From assembly GCA_013407085.1 (NCBI GenBank), contig JACCGJ010020363.1, forward strand, positions 1 through 64,000: a DNA stretch of 64,000 bases, written 5' to 3'. Source of the stretch: Atriophallophorus winterbourni (lineage: Eukaryota > Platyhelminthes > Trematoda > Plagiorchiida > Microphallidae). A program made the translations under genes and the position numbers. Shown here one piece after another: positions 13,101 through 25,100 of the stretch (position 1 is its first letter; every line of letters starts with the position of its first letter). The notes below the pieces were generated by a model. That model saw only the letters and a list, made by a program, of their open reading frames with translations, was not told where the DNA came from and did not search any database.

Positions 13101-16100
13101 GAGCAGTTCACTGTCATCCTGGTTACCACGTATGACGGTCAACTGCGAAAGGTACGTTTGCTTTACTTTTACGCGCTCGCGTTCAATTTGCTTTTACCAC
13201 TTTTTCGTTGAGCATGTTTCATGTGCTTGTTACAGTACGAGTTAGAAAGCCGAAACCGTTCCAGATATTTGGATTCAATCGATCTTTCTGGTAAGCCATT
13301 GACCGGGATCTCGCTTGACATCACGGGGTCTGTCGCTTTCGTGACTAGCTTAGAAAACGTGAGTATTCTGATAATGTTTATTGAATTGGCAATTCGTTCA
13401 TTCTCCCTCTTTCAACATCCAATCTGTTGCGCGAGCCCAATCGATTTTGATTTTATTTTGTCTTCGGTTAATGTATGACCATGTCACCGTTTGGCTGACT
13501 CAGAACTCATGCATACACACAATCGTACGGAGAAATTTGAAAGCAATCGGTTAGCGCAGGTTTTGGATAACGTTTCACTTTTGACACAAGCTTCGTCATA
13601 TCAAGGGTGATAGTCAGGACAGTCAGGCAGTCAACCCACCACCTCTTTCTCTACCTCACCGCAAACAGCCTATATTAAGCCTAGGGTGTGACGTGTCGTA
13701 GGCATGACCAAGATCAGTGGTAACTTTGCCTAATACAGTGTTCACGTCAATCTGAATCAAGTGAACACAGTCAAGGTCGGTTGACACTGTTGTTCACATG
13801 TGTAAAAGTACCTGCCTAGCGGAGTTAAGGTTAAACAATTTTTAAAAACCTAATTAATTATCAAGTGAAAGGTGAATATTGGCTGCCTACGTTGGCATCA
13901 GTGCTGAGCGCCAGATTGTGGAAATCTCCGCCCCATCCACCATATTGGCCGCACTCAAACCTACCTTTGCAATTTTGAGCGCTAATCGACAACTCATCCT
14001 TGTCATGCCTACGTGACTTGACACCCCCTAGACTTCATATAGGCTGTTTCGCGGTGAGGTAGAAACGGAGGTGGTGGGTTGACTGTTACTTAGTCATGTT
14101 CCCTTGTCCTTACTATCACCCTGGATTTGACGAAGCTTCTGTGTCAGAAGTGAAACGTTACCAAAACCTGATCTAACCGATCGCTCTCAAATTTCCTTGC
14201 ATTGAATACACAATCGGTCTCAAACATAATCAATCACAGCCGTGGTAACTGGTTCCAGGAACAGATCAGAGCTGTATTATAAATGAACATTATCGAGCTC
14301 ACAATGCGGCAGTACTAGGTAGAGTACAATTGTACTCATGCGAAGCCAAACTTTTAGTGACTACTTTCTGGAACTTCTTAGTGTTCACTTGAATTGTTTT
14401 GTAACCCGCAGAAATACTTTTAAAAAATCAGATGCCACATTCGTGCTTAGAATAGAGCTTCAATGATCTTGTATCCACTTCGAACCACTACCGGTTTCTA
14501 GCTGTTGGACGTCATCAGGGGAAGAGAGTAAGATAAGGTTCACTGAACCTTGAAACAGCGGTATAGTGGTAAACAAAGGTATACTTGTATGCCACTGTTA
14601 TATAGGGTTCTTTCAAAGAACCACGATGTTCAAATGCAGAATCACAAAGTGATTCCCGGCCAAGCGCTCGGGGCGCTTATAAAAGACCAATGTATTGTGA
14701 TGCTCACAACCCCATCTCTTACACACCACTATCGGTTTCTGGCGCATGCGGATCCTGATCCTACTGTCCCTACTTGATGAGTGCAAACAGCACGAAACCG
14801 GTCGTGGGCGTGTGTGTGTGTGATGGAAATGCATGCAAATGAGCTTTTTAGCTTCATCATTGTAACTAGCCTTCTTTGTTGGGGTGCTCTAATGTAGCTG
14901 CCGGTGCCATTATTGAATTATATGAATATATTCTAGTATTATCAAGTTGTTGAAATCAGTAAACGAATCGTAGTATATACATATATACATCTTTCCAACT
15001 TTTCTCGGCTCACCTAACTTAACCTCGCGGTCATCTTGTAAATGTTTCATCTTTTCTATCACAGGTTTTCCGTGTAGAGCTTTCAAATTGCAGCGCTCAC
15101 ACAACGTGTTCTTCCTGTCTGGAAGCGCGCGATCCCTATTGCGGGTGGTGTTTGGTTGAGGGCCGCTGTATGTTGTTGCACGAGTGTCGCTTATCCGGAG
15201 CCAAGCGGGCCGGTCACACCGCGGAAAAGCCCATTCGTTGTGAATTGTCAAAGAATCCGTCCACACAGTATCCACCCGGACCGAAATTCACATGGCTGGC
15301 GTACACGGCGTCCAAAACAAAGTGAGCTCACTTACGTTTCTTCAAGACTGATGTATATGATGATCCTTAAACGGACGCTTTCATTGCCTCGTTGTCGAAG
15401 CCGTCCTTTTCGTATCAGTTGACAGTTAATGTTGTCTTGACATTCCTTTTATTGTGAACACACGCTTATTTTACCGTATTATACATCGAACCTATTTCCG
15501 TTTGTTATAGTCCATACTCGAGTTCTCTAGTTGATTAAATCAGGCGTTATCTTCTCAACGTTCGTTTGTGTTCTGATCATCTCTGACTCTCGTTACAAGT
15601 GTTGAGCGAGCAATGCGTGCGAAAAACGGTGGTATAAAAACTAATAGGACAGGCCGGATGATTAGAGTGTTTGGCATGTTACGTATTTTCCGTTTGCTTT
15701 TTTGTCCTAACATTTTAAGCAATTAACCGTGGGTTACGAAGTATGTAATCGTCGCAAACTTTAGTTTGGTAAGGTAGCCGTTGATTAGACCCTGCATAAA
15801 TGAATCATCTTCAAAACATATTGCATTTTCTGAGCCACTGTGATATAGGGTTCTTACAAAGAACCACAATGTTCAAATACAGAATCACAAAGTGATTCCT
15901 GGCATAGCGCTGGAGGCGCATGTAAAAGACCAATGTATTATGGTGCTCACATCCCCATCCCTTACACACCACTACCGGTTTCTGGTTTCTAATAAACAAT
16001 TTAGGGATGAACACAGCATTTAGGGGGTATGATCAATTGTCTTGATCTCCCCTGTCTAGCTTAGAGAACTTAGGGTTGGTCAAGAAAATGCCATTTAAAC

Positions 16101-19100
16101 GTGTTTAAACACTGTTCGTACCGACACCCTTGGTCTGACGAAGCTTCTGTGTTCAGAAGCGACACGTTACCCAAAACTTGCTATAACCGATTCATTGCAA
16201 ACTTTATTTTCATATTGCATTTTCTGTTCACTCTCGCACCAAATTCACCTGTATACAGGACTTTCCATGTCTTGTTGGTCGAAACGACCATTGGTATTGA
16301 AGCCTAGTGGTTTTCCATACGCTACACGACACAACTTCCCTCCGGTTTTAACTTTCTATGATTTTGCTTGCATTTCTTAGATGCCCTGTGGTCTATCGCA
16401 CTGTTCCTCCCGGTATGCACAGCGTGCTTACTGCTAGCCAGGCTCAACACACCGTCCATTTGACTCTGAACGGTTCTATTGCCAGTGATTTTGATCTTTT
16501 GGCCCGGTCCACCGGTTTTGTTGAACACACCAAAACGTTTCGCAAAGACATCGGCGAGGGGAATCAATTGATCTGTACGTTCCGGTCTGCGCCCCCTTCG
16601 CTGTCCCTCACCACCGATTATTTGCTCCCGCATGTGATTCACTCGACGTTACTGCCACTCGAGCCGGGGAGTTTACTGTCATCCAGTTCCGCAACGGTTT
16701 TGTCCACCAGTCCTCATGTTGTAGAGATTGAATGCACGTGTCCGTCAGCGGAGCACCTATCTGCGATTCCGGATCAGGAAGGTATTTGTTTTTCATTTTC
16801 GTACGCATCAATGGTTGAACATTACATGTGTGATTTTACGAAGACACGACTTTGTCTAAGTACGTTTTTCAAATCAAAGTTATCTTATGTGTGATTATCT
16901 CTGTTTCATCGGCAAACAAACTATTTGTGAGACCAAAGCTATGCAAAATTGTTGTGTAGAAGTTGTCAGTAGACGTTAAACTCTGCAGTCAGCTTCATGT
17001 TGGCTTTTATTCGGGGCATTTTGTTTGGTTCTATTTTTCCTACAACGACGTTTGAAAAAGAGATTTGAAAGCTCTTGGCATTGACCCTGCGAGTTGTGAA
17101 GAACTTGCTCTTGACCGCTCACATTGGAGGCATTGTGTAAAACGTTGTTTGCAAGCTGGCGGCGTGCAACTGACGCCGTACAACCGAGTTCTGACTATCG
17201 TTGCAAGCGCTGCGAGAGATATTGTTCCTCTCGAATCGGACTGTTTAGTCATTAAAAAGCTGTAGAACATGAAAATTCATGCGATTGTGATGTACATCCA
17301 TGGTCGACATCGACCGAAGTAACCCAACAACAATTATTCCTAATTTACGCTTATGCGTAGTATGTTTGAACTCAGAATCTGGAGTCTGGAAAATTAACCG
17401 TTTGAAATATTGAGTTTACGTATAACAAGATACATGTTATTCACGGTGGTGAGAAAATCTATTATTGATTCATCGGCTTGCTTTTTCGTTTGATGCTTTC
17501 TTCTCTATTCCTCATGAAAACATCTTTCCGAGCATTCAGCCGATATCAAAACGTGTGACAACCATCTCGAAGTTACCCAACGAGCTTATTCGACTAAACG
17601 AGCCATTTGAATTCGCCAGTGCATAGCCCAACTTTCACCCGGAACCAGCCAATTATTGTGCTAAAGAAGGCATGAACGGACGTATCAAAGTATACAGGGA
17701 TTAGACTGATTTTAGCGTTTTTAATTTGCAATGTTCGTTCTTCATTTGACGTCGCTTTCGTTCCCTTCATGCATGTTTACACTTTCGGCATTTGTTTCCA
17801 AACGGATCACCTTGTTTCACGGAATAAACAAATTCACACAACTCCTGTTCTCGTGTTAAGATTGAACCCTAAACCAGTCACGTATTCTGCAATTCCATGT
17901 CTCCGTCCGATCGTTGTTGTTGTTGTTGTTGTTTCGACCGCGTTCGTTTCTTGTGCACTTTTGTAGCACACACCATGCCAGTTGCTCTATTGCTCATGTC
18001 GAAAACGGTGCTGCGAAATCGAAATCACTCGTGAGAGAGGCCACAACAACACCAAGGTCAAGTAGTGCATGTTTTCGCTGCGTCCAATTGTGTTTGTCCT
18101 CGTTGACCAGCTGAACCATACTCACTCTTGTAACTCTAGAGAGAACGTTAGTTTTCACTTAATTTGTCACCAATACCGAAATTCAATATTCGTGCCTCCT
18201 GCCTGATGTGTTCTACAGAATGGCCTGGCCTAGTCATGTGTGTATCACTATGCCAAGTTACTTTTTCAACGCTAGCGGTATCTCGCCCGTACTTCGGTTT
18301 CTTTGATTTCTGCACAAAAGCAAGCACTCCAATCAGATTTTGCTGATTGATCCTCATTTATGATTATGAGTGATCAACTCACCCGTATACCTATTTTATG
18401 GGCATAATGTTGTAGATAAAACTGAACGATTCTGTTCTCAATCGCGATTATTTTGATACCCAAGCATCTCGTGTATCGCAAGTGACTGTGTTCATTTCAA
18501 CAACAAATTCAGCATTGTGTGAAGCATTAATGGCCTGGCAAAAGTTCACGATCTACATCGGCCATTGAGCATCGTGCTTGTTTTGGGGTCACCCAAGTGA
18601 ACACCACCACATGCGCAAATAAGTACTGGAAATACGATCCAAGACCATGTTGTTTGATCAACTTGAACCTTCCGCTGCCATTGAACTTGACGATTGTGAA
18701 CACGTTTCTTTAGGCTCACTGATGACTGATTCATCGTGGCTGATTTTATTTCAATGAAATTGTGCCGCTGTTGCTTCGGGTTTGATTTTTAGTTTATTCT
18801 TTCCTTCCGGACTAGTTTCCTACCCTGTGATCGTCTGGCTCGAGTGGCTCGATGCCTCGCGTCCCTCATTTTTGGCGCCGGCGTTATTCGCCGTGTACGA
18901 TTGCTCACGTTTCACCGAGTGTCGTTCGTGTGCACGTAGTCGATTCAACTGCGCCTGGTGTATCATTGAAGACAGGTGTGTTGCACGAACGGAATCCGTG
19001 CAAATCTGCCCCTCCACGAGCCAGTATGGAGTCGATACAGCTTTTATCGCAATGGGTCAAGTATGTTGATAAAGCTACTGTCCATTTTGTTCAAAATCAT

Positions 19101-22100
19101 TCAACTCTTAGCATAGTACTTTTTAACTGATCGCAGTTGGGAAAAAACGGTCAGCCCTCCTTGACTACCTGTCCCGTTATCGTGTGCATAAAGAGTGTAA
19201 CGTCGTAGTGTGTCCTACACGTGTCAATTATATAAGTCCGAAAAGATACACGTACTGAGATCATATAATCATCATAGACGCAATACCAACGGTAGCACGT
19301 ACGAAGCTAACTGCCATTTACACAACCATGAAAAAAGTTAAAAATCCGTAAAAGATGGGAAGGGTGGGAGTAAAACGTACTGCTTCTATAGAAGAGTAAG
19401 CACAACCCAACTGCGGAAAGAGTGCCTACCAACTCGGAATGGAACATTGCATTCAAACAAAGTTTCATGAACGAGTAGAGCGACATCGCATACAGTTCCT
19501 TGCGGCTTCCCTGTCAGGCATCATAGCAAACTTTTCTCGTCACTCCGCTTGAGAAAACTACCAAGGATTAAGCAAAACACTCAAAAAATATGATTAGTGC
19601 AAGACCGCCATTGAACACGGTTTCGGGACAATCCTGAAGGCGTAAAACTACGAACTGCGGGGACACCAGCCAGGAAGACGCGCGTGGCACCCACTTTGGA
19701 AAGGTTACGTAAGGTCTTTTTAACTGCCTAGTAATGTGAACGCGTTTGGCCACCCGTAGTTTACGCCAATCAGGATGTGGCGTCGCCAAAAAGAATCTGT
19801 TTCGTATTACTGAGATGTCCGAGAAAGAATGTGCTTTCTTGTTAGTTCCATCTGTTTGGCATATGTTTGCCACTTGTACCTGATGTACCGCAGCTGCTGA
19901 ACGTAGATGACGTCGACAACTTGCAACTGTCGCTGATCAGCTGTGAGCGAAGCAGTTTCCTCCGGATCTAACTGTTCGGTCGTTTAAAACGCTGCGGATC
20001 ATGTGCTTGTAATGCACATCCATGGTCGACATTCACCGAAGGAGGCCAACGACAACAGCCTCATGTTTAGAAGCTAAAATGGCCGACAATTCTCCTAGCC
20101 ATTTTCCTGATGATAATAATAATGATAATTTGCCATTAATTGTACTGAAACGTCTCGAATACAAATATTTTTGTGCGCTGTACCGCGACATGGCTCACGT
20201 ATACTCGTCGCGGATGTGCAATCGTGCAGTACATTGTGCTGTGCGGCTAACACCGTGCCAGTGGTAGTGGGCTGCATACTGAAAGAGGCTGGAGTCTCAC
20301 TACCATTTCCTGTTCTTTTTTCTTCCTCATATCTGTCTAGGCCTGGGCAACCTGACAGTATTTTCGCCCGCGTGCAGTCTATGACTGTACGGCACTTTGC
20401 CTGGATCAGGCTTGTGCTTTCATACCATATCGTCACGTTGCTACTTTGTTTGGCCTAATGGCCAGTGTGACCAATCGGTTTTTCTTTTAACGTTGAAATT
20501 ATTCCTGGCCAGACTCGAATGTTCAAAGGAACGTGTCCAACCTCGTGTTTGTGATTCACATTCGTTAGATGTTTGCGGCGTTACAACTGACAACCACTTT
20601 TTGTGCATACTTGCTCGGAAATAGTTGACTGACCCAAGTGACGAATTCTCCGTATAAGCTAATTGCTCACCACTTTTGTCAGTCATTCACGTCGTTGTCT
20701 ACATTCTCAACCTTGTGAACTTGTCTGGGCCGGCGCCATGACCTCTTGGATGAATAGCAAAGAAACGGTCGTGTCGTTCGTGTCCAATGTTGTTGGATGT
20801 TTCCGACACTCGTTTGTTCGACGAATGTGCTCCCGTCTTGAATTTCAAGTATTTGAAACTATATAGATGATTGGCTAAAACACGATTGATTGTTTTCGCA
20901 ACCGTCTGATTGTTTTACACTTTGTTACGATTTTATCTCACCCAACTATGTAATTTAATAAACATTCCAGATTTTTTCAAGATTAGGATTAAAAATCAGC
21001 GATAAACTCGCCAAAATGACGTTTCCACTCAATTGGCTATTTGCTTCTGGAATTTTGAGTTTCGAATACTTTGCTCCTCTTGAATCAATCAGCGTGATCG
21101 TGAACAAGCTCATGTTATGTTCCACAGGATTCCAGATGTCCGCGATTTCAGGTGGATTCTGCGCCGCTCACCCTGATGAGTGGCTCCTCCATGACAGTCA
21201 AGTTTCGCGTGTTCAATCTTCACGTGAGTTGGCTCTGGTTCATGGTTTTGCCGTTGTGATACGTGCGGCACTTTGCCTGGATCCGCTTGGTGCTCTGTGA
21301 CGCAAACGTGTGCGTATGTGAACGATGCGAACACGAGCAACGGCATCGGTTACCTCTGCTCGTCTGGACTTTCCTTGATTAGCTTTAATCCTCACAGTTG
21401 GTCCGATTTCATAATTCGCATGTCCTGTTTTGTAGGCCGTTATCAGCTTCACTCATTGACTGATCTAATGCTGTACCAACTAAAACCCCGTTGAATTTTG
21501 CTTCTGAAGTTCGTGTGTGGATGACTGATTTGTCTGCTTACCCTTCGATAATATTCTTAGCTGATTCAATCGACTTATTGATAGCATCAAAACTACCCGC
21601 ATCCACCGCTCTTTCAATGTTGGCCATGATTCTCGTCTAGAAGTCATTTGGGCATGTCTGCAGATTCTAAAGCGGTCTTATTCCGAGCGTTGCATCTATT
21701 GAGTGATGAAATCAAGACGTCGACCTCTCAACTGGCGCATGTAACGCAGATATGAACGCTCTCGGCCGTCATTAAATCTATATATTGGGCGGATCTAACT
21801 TCGGGCCGATCGCTTCAGCGATGTTCATGCATGCACAGTCCAAGCAAATGATGCTGATTGACCAGGTACCGCATATCGTTGTGTACCATTTGAAAATATA
21901 GTTCTCGGACTTATGGTCTCGCAGTGTTTTTGATTGTAAAATCCTCACGTGTCTCAGATTTACCTCCATGACATGCATCCATCGATGGAAACCAACAATA
22001 ACACACTTCGGCTACACTCCGATCTCGAGTGCGTCGACATTCATTCTCAATAGTGTTTGATTTACATTTGGATTCGACAAGCTTTTCCACGCAAACATGA

Positions 22101-25100
22101 CCCGGTGCATGCAACAGAATGGTTCTTTTACAACTTATTTGCCATCATCACAAGATGATGCATCCCCATACGCAGAAACGTTCACACTGTCATTTTATTG
22201 TGAATACTCAATCGTTTCCCGAGATATACGCGCCATCTCATGGCACCTGCTTATCTCGCTCTACTCGTTTACAACACTTGCTTCAAGGTATGTTTGATTC
22301 GAGGTGTAGGCAGTTCATCCCAGTGTTTCTGCGCCTGATCTTTTATAGGTTCAGTAAATTTAAAGGCCCCACCCGTCCCCATGTTTTAGAAATTGATATT
22401 ATGTCATGGTTGTATGGTAGCTAAGAACTTGGTACTTGTTACCGGTGTTCCAAAGGTTGGCATATCCGGGGTGGCAGTGGGGATAAACTCCCACTGTTTA
22501 TAAAATGCTCCCATATGGCGCGCGTCTCAAATAGCCTCTGACAGCCAAGTCCAGCTTCTGGCCTGCACGAGTGGCTACCCGAGCCCGGAGGAACTGCTTC
22601 TACCAACAGGAGAAGGGGCGAAGTCGAGTGACTGGCGCCTCAAAACCAGTTTGCTTCGGGCAGATGTAGCTCGTTAGCCTGGGAGGGCATTTCATCTGAA
22701 GGAAGGAAAACCCTGATTTTAAAACTCCGCTGCCTTTCGGGATACCCGATCGCGGGAAAGGCTTCGGCAGAAAACCCCGAGGAAAAACCTGGAATAGAGT
22801 CTGGTCGACGGTTAGTTGGTGCACACCACCTCTTTCTGGCAACTCCCTGCTGCATTGCATGTCGAACTTGGTTGTGCAAAGGCTAGAGAAGCTGACTCGA
22901 ACAAACGCCCAGTGGTGCTGGGGACGCCGCTTTGTACCCAAATTCCCAAGACTCTTCATTGAAGCCGACTCATCCTCCAGAAGGAGATAGTTGCACACAA
23001 GTACAAGTACCGGTGTTATCAATGGTGATGATGATGACCTGAGTAAATGGGACGCTGTTGAACAGTGGTGGCAAAGCTCACTGCGGCTTCAAACCGAATT
23101 CTAAGTATGTGCGCAATTGGGATTTCACAAAGAGATTACGCTTGTCACATCAAGGTAGGAACATCATCTAATAATATAGATGTGTTAACATCGAAAGTAG
23201 TCTGAGTGAACAACCATCCATCCATCCGTCCAAAGTGCAATCACAATGAGCGAGATATCATGATGATAATATGGTAAACTAATTATTTACCCCCATAGGG
23301 CTTGTGGGGCCCTTTTTATCATTGATATGGTTTCATTCACTAGAGGCGGTGCTGAACTCCCGCGGTTTTTATCGCGACCATCACTGGTACCCCCAGGCTG
23401 CACCTGGATACCGCGGGGAATTTCGGGTCGAGCAGGTTTTCACAATTGCGAGACCGCGCTAGCCTTTGAGCCCGGATTCTCTGGCGTAAATGGGGTTTGT
23501 GCTGCCGCTGCAATGCGGAATGAGGCCCAGCCTGCTTAACGGTTCATTCTCAAGAGACTGTCGATTTTCACGATATTAGGAGAACTATGACCGTACTACA
23601 GCAGATACAGTTCTTGGCTACTGAACGCAGATCACGCCGCCGGCGTGCAACTGATGCAATACAACCGAGTTCTGACTATCGTTGCCAGCGCTGCGGGAGA
23701 GATTGTTCCTCCAAATTGGACTGTTTAATCATTCTAAAAGCTGTAGAACATGAATATTCATGCGATTGCGATGTACATCCATGGTCGACATCGACCGAAG
23801 GAGGCCAACAACAAGTACAGCTGATGGCCAACTTTGCACACCAAAAACAGAAGCAGCTATCCAGATCGTTCGCTGGCGCAGAATAATTCAACCCCACCGC
23901 ATTCCGACAATATTGTACGTGCGTTAGATCGCTAGAGAAGTCAATTTGCTGACCTGTCGTTTTCCCCATCCTTGTAATCGTTTCTCTCACCCGTAATACA
24001 ACCACTAAGTAATTTGGATCTCCTCTCTGATAGACGTTTCTCTTGTCAACATGAAACTTTTACGCGCGAATTTGCGTGTAATTCCAATTGACTAATTGTT
24101 TTCTTGGTTCGATTCCAGTATCCAGTGAAACACTTCTCGTGTATGGAAGGTTGTAGTGGACAGCGCATCACGGCTGCTTACAATGCCAAGGAATCGTCGG
24201 TTCTGTGCCACCTGGACAAAGTTAGTGTTTCATTTTTGCTCCACGTCAACCTTGCATGCCCTATTCATTCATTCGTCTATCATTCATTGTTTTAGATTGA
24301 GCTGCAAAGTGACCTGGACAAACTAAAGAGAAACCAATCGGCCGTATTAGCCAGCGTTTTCAATTGCAGCTTGGATTTATTCTGGCACGGACAAGATAGC
24401 CGTTCGGTAGAAGGCCACAAAATGGTTAATGAAGGCGATGTCAAAAGTAGGTTAACTCCTTTCTTGTATTTGCTATCTTTGTCGTTGCTGCATCAGCATG
24501 GATGTACAATCGTGCAGTACTGGGAAGCTAACGCTGTGCTCAATTGCTTTGCCAACGGCACTGAGCAGCAGTCTTATTATAATTTTCTCCTTCTTATATC
24601 TGTCTAGGCCTGGGCAACCTGGCAGTATCTTTGCTCGCGTGTAGTCAGTGATTGTGTGGCACTTTGCCTAGATCAGGCTTGTGATTTGTTGCATACCTAC
24701 ATACATCGTTGCCTCATGCGCCATAGTGTTTTTCACTAAGCACATCCTTACGATTTCACTTTGCATTGCATCGTCTTTATTTTATGAACGTCGATGCAAC
24801 ATGATTCGTTTCTAGTCGAGGTCTACACCTGTGGCTGGCTCGCCGATCATTGCGACTCGTGTTTGGACCTCCCACCGCGTTTCGGATGTGGATGGTGTTC
24901 CGAGGATGAAACGGTTACCGGTCATTCGCAGCCAGTCAGCAACACGTGTTCAACCAAACACCAATGTCTCAATGGTAGTGCAAACGACGCCACGACAAAA
25001 TCCGTGAAATGGCTCCAGAACGACAGCTTGTGTCCCGATCCGAAAATCAATTTGGTGAGTATGCCGTGTGTCTGGTGATCATGCGTTTTCTCACGACCCT

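Noticed and set aside
17912..17933. (GTT)n as the tail of an antisense LINE family B
   Set aside because: The family motif GTCGATGTCGACC does not follow it; only a short CGACC is seen.
18793..18815. Earlier acceptor for exon 8 at 18792
   Set aside because: The phase from exon 7 would give a TAG stop within seven codons.
21153..21224. Shorter exon 9 using the inner AG
   Set aside because: In frame, but it would lose the conserved CPR motif after PSI2.
22600..23022. 140-codon minus-strand open frame as a gene
   Set aside because: It lies in a dispersed repeat (second copy at 50085) and the frame is only partly shared between the copies.
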